Source: Lichenostomus cassidix | Taxonomy: Eukaryota; Chordata; Aves; Passeriformes; Meliphagidae | Direction: 5' to 3' | NCBI GenBank assembly: GCA_008360975.2 | Contig: CM039210.1 | Span: forward strand, 6,078,293 to 6,142,292 | Length of the DNA stretch: 64,000 bases | Part shown: positions 33,068-44,229 of the stretch, piece after piece | Layout: each line of letters starts with the position of its first letter | How positions within the stretch are numbered: position 1 is the stretch's first letter | Made by a program: the position numbers and the translations under genes | The notes under the pieces: generated by a model | The model's input: the letters and a program-made list of their open reading frames with translations, nothing else | Databases searched by the model: none | What the model was told of the DNA's origin: nothing

Positions 33068-34090
33068 TGTCTCAGTTTGAAAGACAGGTGTCTGCCAAGG
33101 AAGGCGGGAACCTCCCTTGGAATGGAAAATATGACCCCCCTTCCCTCCGAATTATTATAACTTTGAAATCAAGGGGCTTTCAGACAAAGATATGGGAAAA
33201 GGAATAACAGATCTTTACTAGTATGTATATGTATAACAAGGCAAACAAACAGCAATGGCAGCAACAACAAACAAAACTAGAAATCCAATAACAGTCTTCT
33301 CTCGGCTTTCAAGCACCTTCCCCTTTGGTGTAGTTATGGTCACAGTGGGCAGGGGCACTGTTGGCTCTCGGCCAGGCAGGGCAGGTATGATGATACCCCC
33401 GCAGCTGCAGGGAGTGCTGTGGTGTGAGCTCAGCCACCTCTCTCTCTCACGTGGTAATGGCGGGTGGGCTGGATGGTGAAATGGGCTGCAGCAGAAAATC
33501 TCGGAGCAGCAGCTGAAATGGCAGGGGGGCTGGCTCACCCCAGGAGTGGCAAACAAAAGGTAGCAGAACCTCCGGGGCCGTGCCTGAAGCTGCGGAGTGT
33601 CCTGGTGTCGTGTTACAGTGTAGCAAGAAGCCCTGAACCAGTGGCAGAGAACAGTGGGGCTGAGTGGAGAATCGCTCCCCTGGGTAGCTCACTGGTGATG
33701 GCTGGTTCCTGGGTCCGAGCTGTGCAGAGGGGGGCAGCCCCCAGTTGGGAACGAGGTGTTCCCAGGTCCTGGCATGGCATGCACTGGCTCTGGGCTCCCA
33801 AACAGCAGAGAAGCAAGCTACTAAGCTCCAGTCACAGTACTGAAGCGGAAGGCAAAAAGATGGGTGAAAGCCAAACAGCAACTGTATCTCTCCTCAGAGA
33901 GATCCCACCTCATGGCTGTGGGGAGACCAAATCGCCCCACTGGAAGAGGAAGCAATTCCCCGCACCCCCCCCCACCCCTCCCCCCCAACTCTTGCAGGAA
34001 ATCCCGGGCCCGGGGGGGGGGGGTGACCAACCCAGACACAAAAGAAAAAACAAAAATGGATAGGGGATAAAAAGAACCATCCCCAAGACA
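33068..34090 (-). repeat. Solo LTR J, minus orientation, TSD GTTCA
   Basis: 1023 bp. On the plus strand it runs TGTCTCAGTTTGAAAG to CCCCAAGACA, with GTTCA at 33063-33067 and 34091-34095. The 5-bp duplication is as expected for ERVL-type elements. It contains a G-run near 34010-34022. Confidence 0.9.
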
Positions 34091-34456
34091 GTTCATCTCA
34101 TACAACTTCCCTGCTCAAGCAGGGTCATCCCAGAGCGTATGGCACAGGATTGTGTCCAGATGGTTCTTGAAAATCTCCAGTGAGGGAGACTCTGCACCCT
34201 CTCTGGTCTCTGTTCCAGTCTTTAGTCACCCACACAGGAAAGAAGTTCTTCCTCATATTCAGGTGAATTAGTTTCTGCCCGTTGCCTCTTGTTCTATTAG
34301 TTGCCACCACTGAGAAGAGCCTGTCCATCCTCTGACACCCTCCCTTCAGATACTGATAGACATTGATGAGGTCCCCTCTCAGTCATCTCTTCTTGAGGCT
34401 GAACAGGCCAAATTCTCTCAGACTTTCATCTTAAGAGAGATGCTCCAGTTCCCTCA

Positions 34457-34815
34457 TAAAGAGAAACGACGAGAGGGAAACTCACGGCAGTCTCAATATG
34501 AGATATAAAGTAAGATCCATTTTATTTCACCAAACGAGAGACTTATATACTGTTACAGAAGTTACTATTCATAGATACACACACACACCTGCAGCTGTTC
34601 TCACACATTCAGGGATCCTCCTGTTAACTCCCTTATTCTTTTCTCATAACACTCCTGACTCCTAATCTTTCTCATGGCATTCTTCCCACAGAACATTCTC
34701 AGGCAAACAAACCACTGTAGCTTGTTGGAATTTTACTGAGGCCTGACCATGCTGAAGCCTTGCTCAGGCCTGCTCAGTTAGCATGAGTTTTGCTGGAAAA
34801 CTGCGTTTTCCAACA
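34457..34815 (-). repeat. 3' LTR of provirus C
   Basis: Minus orientation, starts TGTTGGAAAACGCAG and ends TTTCTCTTTA. The usual terminal CA is replaced by TA in both LTRs. The purine tract GAAACGGGGGAAC abuts it at 34816-34828. Confidence 0.95.
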
Positions 34816-34828
34816 GTTCCCCCGTTTC
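34816..34828 (-). promoter_or_regulatory. Polypurine tract of provirus C
   Basis: GAAACGGGGGAAC on the minus strand, immediately upstream of the 3' LTR. Confidence 0.88.
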
Positions 34829-35229
34829 GCTTGTGAGAACAGACGTTGTCTGTTATCAGATTAATTTGCTTTGCTATAAGTAATTGTTATTATTAGAATT
34901 GTTATAAATTTACCTAAGGAAATTTCATTAGTTATTTAGATATGTTGCCATGGTCTAGAAATTGTCATTGCTGAAAACATTCACTTCACAGGTAAAGCTT
35001 AGAGAACCTTTTCCGGACAAGGACTCTAAGTTTACCTGGAAGAAGGTTTAGCTTTTATAAACTCAATTTGGTAAATGAAAATTATTTGATCACATTTCGA
35101 TGCAGAATACTTTGAGACTCATGGCATGTTTCCCAGCCAGTTAGAACCAAAGCTTGGCCAGAGCTTAGGTGCTAAGTGGAAGGGTTTTCTTAGAACATCT
35201 TATAAACAAGCTTTGATTAATATCAATAA

Positions 35230-35700
35230 GGAGAGTATTTTAACATGTTACCACTTTTGTAGATAGCTATATAAGGTGAGATGAAATATTTGAAAACAGT
35301 AGATATTATTATTTGACTTTAACTAAGAAAGATGAAACTGCAAAGCTCTTGTGAATATTAATATAAACTAACAAATTTAAAACTTAAAATCAATATCACT
35401 AAAAATGAATAAAACTTAATCTTAATAAATCTTATTTTAAACTAACAATTGGACTTAACTATAATGGAATTTAAAATTGATATCACTTTAACAACTTAAC
35501 TCTAACAAGATTTAAAACTTAACAGAATTTAAAATTAACATCACTTAATATTACTTAACAGAATCTTAACTTTAACAGAACTTACAACTTAATAGAATTT
35601 AAATTCACTATTACTTAACTTTAATAGAATCTATGCTTAACTAAAGATACTTAACAGGTAGTTTAAACTATTCAGTATAACTTCACTCACAGGTCCTCAT
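35230..35700 (-). repeat. AT-rich degenerate tandem repeats in provirus C
   Basis: On the minus strand, imperfect repeats built on AATTCTGTTAAGTTTTAAAT. The same repeats, with clearly homologous order, occur in provirus B at 42700-43450. No coding potential. Confidence 0.85.
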
Positions 35701-35999
35701 TCACACCTTAAAACTCTCAAGAAATCAAAATCACACTCTCATCAATCACAGCCTTCATTTACACATTAAAGCATTCAACACACTCTCAGTAGGCCTACAA
35801 CATTCACACATACACACAAATGCTTTAGCAAAATTCAATTTTCGTTTAAGGCTTTTCGTATTCAAGGTGTTATTTTTTATCAGGATAATATCTTGTTACA
35901 ATGCTTCTTTATTAGTAAATTGCTGGAAATAGGTTTTGGCCTGTTGGTCAATACGTGGCAATGGATGTTTCACTCTGCAAAGCGAATAATTAGAGGTTT

Positions 36000-36290
36000 T
36001 GGAGAGAATCTGCAGCTGGAGAACGTGTTCAAAGATTTGTTTCTGAAGCTGGAGAGCGCGGCGGGATCGCTGCCGCCATGGGGAACGACATGGACGTGAT
36101 TCCCGAGCGGGAGATGAAGGATCTCCAGTTCAGAGCACTGAAGAAGATTCGCATCTTTGAAATTCTTAAAAGTTCTCCATGACTACAAAAGAAACAACTC
36201 CATCCTGTATCAAACTGCAGTTTCTGCTGGCGACACTGTTGGTTAGTTCTGGTTCGCTGCTGAAGCTGTCAATCATTTCCTCATCCTTGG
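36000..36290 (+). other. Host-like coding fragment inside provirus C, antisense to it
   Basis: From GCTGCCGCCATGGGGAACG (start codon at about 36079 in strong context) the plus strand reads [20 protein letters not shown] and then KKIRIFEIL. After a probable frameshift near 36175 it continues [20 protein letters not shown], then stops. The bias towards sensible codons and the strong start suggest captured cellular mRNA lying opposite to the retroviral direction. Provirus B, which shares the rest of the interior, has nothing similar at this point. I do not recognise the gene, and the frame is broken. Confidence 0.5.
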
Positions 36291-37285
36291 GGTGGAGTAG
36301 AGTTTAGAATCTAACCACAGACGTCACAGTTGGGGCAGTGAAGGAGGCGTGGATGGCTCGCGGCTCCACCCACCGGGGCACCCTCTGCGACCTCTGTTTT
36401 CGCCGTCATTCGGCCGGAAACCACGGTTGGAGCAACTCCCGCCACAGGTCTCCTTTGTGTGGCGTGCCGGCGGCGCGCGATGAAGGGTAGGGGCCGCCGC
36501 TGGAACTCGGTTATTGGTCACTTTCCGTTTGTTCTTTTTGTTTCTGCAAGCTTCTGTGCTGTGAGTATCTCTGTTACAGCGGGAACACCAAACTTTTTCA
36601 TTACAATTCTTTTTTATATGTTCCCCACTCCTGCATCGGTAACATCGGGATGATTTCTGGTTACTCTGTTTCTTTAGCCACGATATCTGAGCTCGTTCTT
36701 ACAAAGCCTTCAATTGTTCTGGCAAAAGTCCAACAGCGACTCTCTCAAACAAAGCAGCTAAGATGTTTTTCGTTGTAACATTGCCAAGCTCTGTGATACA
36801 TTGAGACAGGAATAGCTTTTTCATCCAATCGAGTAACTTTGTATTCTCGGCTCCCGGCAGCGGCACGGCGTGCTCTCTCTCCTCCCCCCCCTCCCTGGCA
36901 GGGGGGGCTTCCCTGGCTGCGCTGCGGCTGCCAAAGTTTTACGCATAGCAAAAGCAGCACAGTAACTCACAGATTTTTCTCTGCTCCATGCGGGTGCTAT
37001 GTCTTGCGCCGTGAGCCACGTAAGGTTTTGCTCCGTGGCGTGTATTTGTAAGCAGGCTACGACTTTACTCCATGGTTTGCTAAGCTTTCTTGCTATTTTA
37101 TCACAGTTAAAAAGCAAAACAGCTCCGTAATTCAGCCACTCTCCCACACTGAATACTGTAATAGGATTTGTAAAAAATCCATAAGCTTGTCCCACTGCCA
37201 TCAGGCCAGCCAAATGTAACAGGCTACTGAGTCCGTGCTTTTCTAAAAAGCATAACAATAAAATTTGGGCTACCTCTGATTCCAT
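36270..37285 (-). pseudogene. Provirus C gag (matrix, deleted capsid, nucleocapsid)
   Basis: Starts at ATG 37283-37285 on the minus strand, about 255 bases after the primer site. The N-terminal 60 residues (AQILLLCFLEKHGLSSLLHL, then GQAYGFFTNPITVF) look like a matrix domain and match the corresponding part of provirus B. A basic, Pro/Arg-rich linker follows, and most of the capsid appears to be missing. Near 36540-36650, in another frame, two CCHC zinc knuckles remain (CYRCRSGEHIKKNC and CSRCNRDTHSTEAC). Two knuckles fit an alpha/beta-type nucleocapsid, which binds the RNA genome. The frame is broken by stops near 36745-36820. An Arg/Pro-rich tail continues to about 36324. Confidence 0.8.
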
Positions 37286-37536
37286 TTTTGGTCCAGCTGG
37301 TTTTCGGGGTCCTGGTCAACACCGTCTAAGCACTCTATTGAAGCTCGCAGTTGCCAGAGTTGTGCAGTTCACCGAAGTATAGCCCCACGGTAGGCAGGTC
37401 CTATTCGGCCTGTGTCTGCTGGATCTTCCCCGATTCGGGCAAAGATTTTGACACACCGTTGCTGCACAGCTCCGGCGCCTCTCCGTTCCCGCCGCTCTCA
37501 AAAGCAAGGTCGTAAAACTCCGCTGTTAGGGTCCGT

Positions 37537-37553
37537 AGTCGTCGGAGTCACCA
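37537..37553 (-). promoter_or_regulatory. Primer binding site of provirus C
   Basis: On the minus strand TGGTGACTCCGACGACT lies two bases after the 5' LTR. The first 14 bases match the tRNA-Trp-type site apart from one mismatch, then diverge. Confidence 0.75.
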
Positions 37554-37555
37554 TT

Positions 37556-37914
37556 TAAAGAGAAACGACGAGAGGGAAACTCACGGCAGTCTCAATATGA
37601 GATATAAAGTAAGATCCATTTTATTTCACCAAACGAGAGACTTATATACTGTTACAGAAGTTACTATTCATAGATACACACACACACCTGCAGCTGTTCT
37701 CACACATTCAGGGATCCTCCTGTTAACTCCCTTATTCTTTTCTCATAACACTCCTGACTCCTAATCTTTCTCATGGCATTCTTCCCACAGAACATTCTCA
37801 GGCAAACAAACCACTGTAGCTTGTTGGAATTTTACTGAGGCCTGACCATGCTGAAGCCTTGCTCAGGCTTGCTCAGTTAGCATGAGTTTTGCTGGAAAAC
37901 TGCGTTTTCCAACA
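37556..37914 (-). repeat. 5' LTR of provirus C
   Basis: 359 bp, a near-perfect copy of 34457-34815. It carries the AAATAAAATGGATC polyadenylation region and a TATATAAGTC TATA box on the minus strand. Confidence 0.95.
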
Positions 37915-39217
37915 CCCTCATCGTCTTTTTCACCCTCTGGTGAACCTGCTCTAGGAGCTCCATGTCTCTGTTGCACTGAGGAGCCCAGAACTGGACACAG
38001 CACTCCAGATGTGGCCTCACCAGGGCTGAGTTGAGGGGCAGGATCACCTCCCTCAGCCTACTGTCAATGCTCTTCCTAATGCATCCCAGGATACCATTGG
38101 CTTTCTTGGCCACAAAGGCACACTGCTGGCTCATGGACAGCTTGTTGTCCACCAGGACCCCAAGGTCCTTCTCTGCAGAGCTGCTTTCCAGCGGGTAACC
38201 CCCAGCCTGTACTGGTGCATGGGGCTATTCTTCTCCAGGTGCAGGACCCTGAACTTGCCTTTGTTGAATTTCAGATGGTTCCTCTCTTCCCATCTCTCCA
38301 ATCTGTCAAGGTCCTTCTAAAGGGCAGCACAGCACTCTGTACTATCGGCCACTCCTCCCAGCTTTGTGTCATCAGCAAACTTGCTGAGGCATCTGCCCCT
38401 TTGTCCAAGTCATTGGTGAATAAGTTAAACAATACTGGGTCCAGTATAGAACCTTGAGTGACACCACTAGTGACAATCCTCCAACTAGACCCTGTGCCAC
38501 TGATCATGACCCTCTGGGATCTGTCGTTCAGCCAGTTCTCAATCCACCTCACTGTCCACTCATCCAATCCACAGTTCCTGAGTTTTCCTATGAGTACGTT
38601 GTGAGAGAGTGTTGAAAGCTTTGCTGAAGTCCAGGTAGACAATATCCACTGCTCTCCCATCATCCATCCAGGTAATTGTTTCATTGTAGAAGGCAATCAG
38701 GCAGTTGAAGTATGATTTACCTTTAGTGAATCCATGCTGACTACTCCTGACCACCTTCTTGTTGTCCATGTGAATATGTGCATAGAGATGGCCTCCAAAT
38801 GAGATGCTCCATCAGCTTTCTGGGGATTGAGGTGAGGCTGACTGGCCGGTAGTTCCCTAGGTCCTCCTTCTTGACATTTTTGAAGACCAAGGAGACATTT
38901 GCTTTCTTCCAGTCTTTAGGCACCTCTCCTGATCTCCATGGCCTTTCAAAGGTGATTGAGAGTGGCCTAGCAATGATGTCTGACAGCTCTCTCAGTATTC
39001 ATGGGTGCATCCCATCAGGGCCCATGGACTTGTGGATGTCAAGTTTACCTAGGTTTTCTCTAATGCAATCCTCCTTGACCAAGGGAAAATCTTCTTTTCG
39101 ACATTCCTTAACCCTGGTCTCCTGGGTCAGAGATCCCTGAGGATTGATCTTGTCAGAGAAGACCAATGTAAAGAAGGCGTTCAGTAACTCTGCCTTCTCT
39201 GCGTCCTCTGTTGCCAG

Positions 39218-39697
39218 TGATGCTGGAATGATTTTTGCCTTTTTTCTTTTCTATATTCTCTGTATTCTTTACACATATATTTGTAGCCTTCCTAGTACTT
39301 TTCCCTACCCTTTTCCCCAGCTAAAAGACCAAACACATTCCAGGAGCCCTTATCCTATCTTGGTTCTCACTGGCTACAAGGCCAAAAAACATCTCTTTGA
39401 GACACATTTTCATAAACAAAGTACAGCTAGTACCAAGGGGGGAGGGGAGTCCAGAAAAGGGTTGAACCAGAAGGGAGAATTACCTCATTGCTTGTGCTTC
39501 TAATTGGGAATTTTTGTCAATAATGCTAATTTGCCAAACTTATAAAACTGTATTCCACCAGGGGAGGGGGGGCACTTTGTGGATGTTTTTTCCTTATCTG
39601 CTCCTGAAGGTCTCCAATAAAGACCAGCTTTTATATTATCTCCTATACTAATATCTTCAAAGTGTGTTGTTTTCTTTCTAGGTTCTTTAAGGCATCA
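39218..39697 (+). repeat. Solo LTR, family F, TSD CCAG
   Basis: 480 bp from TGATGCTGGAATGA to AAGGCATCA, flanked by CCAG at 39214-39217 and 39698-39701, inserted in the minus-strand CR1. CCAATAAAGACC marks the polyadenylation signal. Confidence 0.93.
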
Positions 39698-40135
39698 CCA
39701 GGGTCCTCCTCCATTTAGGAATGTGCCCACATTATCCTTTGTTTTCCTTTTGTTATTGAAAAAAACCTTCTTCCTTGACATCCTTGGTAAGATTTAATTC
39801 CAGATGGGCCTTTGTGGAAAGCTGGCTTCTAGAGAAGGGACACGCAGATGTAGATAGATTGCTACTTAACAAGCCACTTCTTAACAATAGCCATATTCAG
39901 CCAACTATTAATTAGAGACCTGCGTCCAATCAGCGATCTAAGGTCACCACGACTTTCTGCAACATAGGAGTCGTGGGGGCCGTCTAGAATGCGTTAATTG
40001 GTAACAGATATGCAGAAATCAGGCACTATAGGTAAACATAGATACATGTTAAGGCAAGTAGCCAAACTTAGGGGGTGGAAGTATATAACCAATAGTATTG
40101 TATGATTACAGAATATGCATGAGTTAGTTAACTAC

Positions 40136-40938
40136 TGTCACGGTCCACTCGTAAACAGACGCGTGATGGTTCATACCAGCTACAATCTCAGAGTGCAAAA
40201 AGGAAAAGAAAACACAAAATGCAACAAGTCAAGGGAGTTAAATTTCAATCCAAGGGGGAACTTTATTAATTTGGCCTGTAAAGCGGCCTGCGATAGAGAG
40301 AGAAAGAGAGAAAATTGGGAAAAGATGGGGAGGAAAGGGAAGGAAAGGGGCTATAGCTACCACCACGGGTCCACAGACGTCTGGCGTCCCTGGCGTCCCG
40401 TTCAGTCGGCGTTCCTTGGCCTCTGCAAAGATCGATGTGATCTTTCGGTGGGGAAGATCTTCGGAGTTCAGCCACTCCAAAGCTGTCTTTTATGCTAGTC
40501 CATACACCTGGTCCCTCCTTGCCAGCCGCCTTTGCCCCCCCTTAATTCTTGTGGAGATTTGCCAATCTCCACTTGGCAGGGTCAAGGGAGGAGCGTCCGA
40601 GGCGTGGTCGGCAGGTTTTTCACAATGGGTGTCAGGGCAACGGGTGCAAAGCCTTCGTCACATACCCACGTTGGCAGGCACAAGGCCTTTGTTCTGCATC
40701 AACTCAGGCAGGTGCAAAGTCTTCGTTCTGTACCACCTTAGTCAGGTACAAAGCATTCGCTCCGTATCAGCTCTGGGTAGGCACAAAGCATTCGTTCCGT
40801 ACTACCTTAGGCGGGCACGAAGCATTCGCTCCGCACCAGCCTTAGGTAAGTACACAGCATTCTCTGCATAAGTCCTGCACCTGTAATTTCTGATGAGAAA
40901 TGTTGAGACAGAACTCGATTCTTGGATCGACCCTTACA
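40136..40938 (-). repeat. Solo LTR in provirus B LTR, TSD ACTAC
   Basis: 803 bp; plus-strand ends are TGTCACGGTCC and ACCCTTACA, with ACTAC at 40131-40135 and 40939-40943. The intact 3' LTR (45343-45370) shows the empty site TTAACTACACTATAA. The minus strand carries TTAATAAAGTTCCCC as polyadenylation signal, which sets the orientation. The U3 contains a tandem array. Confidence 0.95.
40644..40875 (-). repeat. 34-35 bp tandem array in LTR U3, about 6.7 copies
   Basis: Units start at 40644, 40678, 40712, 40746, 40781 and 40815 with a partial at 40850. Each begins G(C/T)(A/G)CAAAGC.TTCG on the plus strand. Unit length alternates between 34 and 35. The position, in U3 of a minus-orientation LTR, is where retroviral enhancer repeats sit. 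Confidence 0.93.
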
Positions 40939-41028
40939 ACTACACTATAAAATTGTATGCTGTAAATGAATAAACTGAAGCTTGTGGTAAATTCATATTG
41001 GATTGTCAAGCCTCCGTTTCACGGCAAA

Positions 41029-41047
41029 TGGTGACCCCCGACGTGAT
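41029..41047 (+). promoter_or_regulatory. Primer binding site of provirus B, tRNA-Trp
   Basis: TGGTGACCCCCGACGTGAT begins two bases after the LTR and matches the tRNA-Trp 3' end complement, with one additional C. Confidence 0.88.
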
Positions 41048-41310
41048 ACGAACAAGGGTCCTGCTCCCCATCTGGCTGGACCTTTTGGGGAACAGCGTGG
41101 CTACGGCCGAGAATCCAGGCACCTGGCTCCGAACACCCCCGGAGGGTCAAAGCAGTGGGCGCACTGATCAGACGACTGTATAGACAAGATCTGGACACTG
41201 CCGGACTTGCGAGGTGAATTTCGCACGCACCAGAGAGGAGAAGCAGCCGATAACCTCGAGGGGTCAAAGTAAGTGCGCAGTTCCCTAAATCGGGATAGAG
41301 GCAAGCTGCT

Positions 41311-42068
41311 CTAGAGATATCATTATGCTTTTTAGAAAAGCATGGACTCAGTAAAAGCATTCTGTTACAGTTTGCTTCGCTAATCGTGGTGGGACAAGCC
41401 TATGGATTTCTTACAAATCCTTTTACAGTATTCAACCTAAAAGAGTGGTTAAATTATAGAGCTGGTTTACTTCTGGAGCGAGAGCTTGCAAGGGTAGCAG
41501 CACAGAAAATTGCAGCCGCAGAGAGCAGAAAAATACCTGAGAGTTGCGTTCTGTTTTTAACATGCAAACAACTCCGGCAGCCGTGGCGCCCCCCCCACCA
41601 GGGGGGAGGGAGAATCGTAGCCCTCTATCACTCCACCGCCGCACACACAAACCGTGGAAAAAGAACGGCAGCTTCTGCCAGATCAGAGCCACCACCCGCA
41701 AAGCCGAAACGCACCGTAATAGCAGCGAAAGCTCAGAGCAGCTGTGCTGCCCAGAAACAGCCCCGCCACGCGCCATGCAAACTCTGCAACCCGAGAGCGA
41801 AACGGAAGTTACTCCGACCTCAGTTTCCTGTCAACTGAAGCAGAAGGCGGAAGTCGCAGAAGGCACCCCGATGGGCGGTGCCGCTGGCTGTCCACGCCCC
41901 TTTCACTGCCTCCTGCTCACTGAAACCATCATTAACACCGAGACTGGGACCGCCCCGCTGCGAATGACACCAGCAAATACTAACTGTGCTACTAGAGATT
42001 ATTTTCAAAGCTCCAAAAATCAATTCATAACTGTATTTTCAAAGTACCCTGTTAATTGGTGCAACTAA
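41311..42068 (+). pseudogene. Provirus B gag N-terminal remnant
   Basis: The frame from 41311 reads CFLEKHGLSKSILLQFASL and then VGQAYGFLTNPFTVF, clearly the same matrix-like domain as in provirus C, but no ATG precedes it here. A Pro/Ala/Lys-rich stretch follows to about 41838. A second frame (41544-42068) covers the part homologous to the Arg/Pro-rich tail of provirus C. I find neither a capsid major-homology region nor zinc knuckles. The product would not assemble, but the leader and first codons of gag could still carry RNA packaging signals, which might be why they are kept. Confidence 0.7.
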
Positions 42069-42079
42069 GTTATGATTTA

Positions 42080-43480
42080 AACTTGTTTCCAGCTTTTACT
42101 AATGAGAAATCATTGTAACAACATAATTGTCCTGATGAACCTTAGTTACTAAAACCTTAAAAAAAAAAAAAAGCTAAAATTCCTTGCTAAAGCAATTTTA
42201 AAGGTGTTTATCCTAAGTATATTTTAACAAAGTTAATTTTTGAACTATTTCCTCAAAGCATCATTCATCATTAGGTGCATAATATCTTAGCTTTTAAACC
42301 AACTCAGTGTTTTAAACAAATTCAGTAAACCCTTTTTAAAATAAAGTGAATATTAACTAAACAAAATATAAAGCTAGAGCCATTACCCTTAAATCCTTAT
42401 ATCAAAACATCAAATGATTTACAAAAATTATTAAATGCAATTAACTGTGTAAAACTCACCCTAAGCTTTACCCCATGTAAGTTATTTGCAGAAACATCCA
42501 AAACTACGTCACAAAGTAACTACCACACTAAATTTAAAGAAATATTTTTATTTATAAGTGTTGTTTGGGGGAGTGTGTCTGTGTGTGTGGGTGTGACAGT
42601 GCTGTGACAAACATACTATAAATGTTGTTTGGCTTCTAAAGCATTTTTAAATTTGTGGACCGGGCCTATAAGTAAAACTATACTAAATAATTTAAACTAC
42701 CTGTTGAGTGCCATTAAAATTAAGCTCAAGTAACACCTTGATAAGCTTACCTAAGACAAAAGCTAAGCAGAGTCAAGAGAATAAAAGCACCACAAATTAT
42801 ATTAAATTTTAAATTTTGTTAAATTCAAACACTATTAAAGTTAAATGAATTTACATTTTATTACAGGTATATTATGTTGTCTGTTATTTGACATTTCATT
42901 AAGCTTAAATTCAATTAACACCAAGTTCAACTGTTACTCAATATTTGTTGTTTTAAGTTCCATTAATTTTAGATCCTATTAAGTTTGAATTCAGTTATAG
43001 TTAAGCCTCTTAAATGTTGCTTCTGATAGGGTTGTGTGTATGTGTGAATATTGCAGGCCTGCTGAAAGTGTTGTTTGCTTTTGAGTGTTTTAATGTGTAG
43101 ATGAAACCTGTAACTGCTGAGAGTGTGGTTTTTGATTTTGAGAGTTTTGATGTGTGAATGAAACCTAAGAGCAAAGTTCTACTGAATAGTTAAATTTCCT
43201 GTTAAATGTCTTTAGTTAAGTATAAATTCTGTTAAAATTAAGTATTATTAGATGTAAATTTTAATAAGTTTTAAATTCTGTTAAGGTTAAAATTCTGTTA
43301 AGTTTTAAATTCTGTTAGAGTTAAGTTGTTAAAGTGATATCAACTTTGAATTCCATTATAGTTAAGTCCTATTTGTTAGTTTTAAATCAAATTTATTAAG
43401 ATCAAGCTTTATTTTAAGTTTTAAAATTGTTAGTTTATATTGTTGTTCACAAAAGCCTTGCAGTTTCATCTTCCTTGGTT
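42080..43480 (+). repeat. AT-rich non-coding spacer with degenerate repeats (provirus B)
   Basis: About 1.4 kb dominated by TTAAATTCTGTTAAG-like units, densest at 43150-43400. The order of units matches the complement of 35300-35700 in provirus C, including the block AAAGTGATATCAA. No coding frame of note. A GT-rich stretch lies at 42575-42600. Confidence 0.85.
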
Positions 43481-44229
43481 AAGGTCAGATGATAGGGTCC
43501 ACTGTTTTCAAGTGTTTCACCTCACCTTATATGATTATCTACCAGGGTGGTAACATGATAAAACACTCTCCTTATTGGTATAAATCAAAGCTTGTTTATA
43601 AGATGCTCTAAGAAAACCCTCCCAGTTAAGGCCTGGGGCTCTGGCCAAGCCTTAGTCCTGACTGGTTGGGAAGTATGCCACCAAACCCAGGTGTTTCTGC
43701 ACCAAAAATGTGATCGAGTCACCTTGACTGGCTGATTTGGACTTATGAAAGCTGAGCCCTCTTCCAGGTAAACTTGGAATCCTTGCCCGGGAAAGGTTCT
43801 CCAAGCCCTGCCTGTGGAATGAGGTTCCCAGCAATTGCAGTCCCTGGGAGATAGCAGAGTAGTTAAACAATTGAGGATGTATTTTCTTAAATAAGCTTAT
43901 TGTTTCATTCCATGTATTGTTACACCTTTGTGTCATTTTCATCTTTTTATAGAAAGAAACACATCTTGCCAAAAACAAAAACGGGGGGAGTATAACCCCT
44001 CAAGCAATTAGACAATGCAATACTTATGCTAAAATTTTATGTATAGAAAAATGTAATTTCGCTTTTTAGAACAGTTATTGTTACTGTACTGATGATTCTA
44101 GATGTGTTGTTAAGGTCATTATGTGAATTCATCAACCTTAGCTTGCCTAATCTCTGTTGTTGTAGCATAGATTCCAGTGCAGCACAAAACAAATTTGTGG
44201 GTTCACCTGGGCAAATCAAACACGTACTA
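43481..44229 (+). other. Provirus B segment between spacer and env
   Basis: 43640-43810 is still homologous to the 3' end of the provirus C interior. At 43975-43988 there is AAAAACGGGGGGAG, much like the polypurine tract of C, but here it is followed by env rather than by an LTR. No pol motif is seen. Confidence 0.7.

Larger units (their letters stand above)
34457..37914 (-). mobile_element. Provirus C: young, internally deleted ERV, TSD CCCTCA
   Basis: Two 359-bp LTRs (37556-37914 as 5', 34457-34815 as 3') differ at one base by eye. CCCTCA is duplicated at 34451-34456 and 37915-37920 within CR1. The interior (2.7 kb) has a primer site, a gag with large capsid loss, an AT-rich repeat-filled segment and a polypurine tract. 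No pro, pol or env is recognisable. It is probably among the youngest insertions here, and must have been mobilised by proteins from elsewhere. Confidence 0.95.
33021..39812 (-). mobile_element. Long CR1 LINE, minus strand, carrying three insertions
   Basis: The 3' end lies at 33021-33067 (ACAGAATCACAGAATGG on the plus strand). CR1 then continues at 34091-34456, 37915-39217 and 39698-39812. ORF2 pieces include RT blocks at 38271-38923: LGNYRPVSLTSIPRKLMEHL, KAFNTLSQ, and VTQGSILDPVLFNLFTNDL. Stops and frame changes break the frame. LTR J, provirus C and an LTR F each interrupt it with precise target duplications, which proves it is the oldest layer here. It is cut off by provirus B at 39813. 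Confidence 0.9.
39813..41026 (+). repeat. 5' LTR of provirus B, split by another LTR
   Basis: From TGTGGAAAGCTGG to TTTCACGGCA; 406 bp once the inserted LTR (40136-40938) and its duplication are discounted. Compared with the 3' LTR it has a 15-bp duplication near 39864-39880 (CTTAACAAGCCACTTCTTAA region). AATGAATAAACTG near 40965 is the polyadenylation signal. Confidence 0.92.

Noticed and set aside
33464..34063. 199-codon frame inside LTR J, and the identical 141-codon frames at 55220-55645 and 61896-62321
   Set aside because: All lie within LTR J copies. Their agreement reflects repeat identity rather than a gene.
40644..40875. Regularly spaced repeats that could suggest a CRISPR array
   Set aside because: Units are directly abutting and degenerate with no unique spacers, in a bird LTR. 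It is a U3 tandem array.
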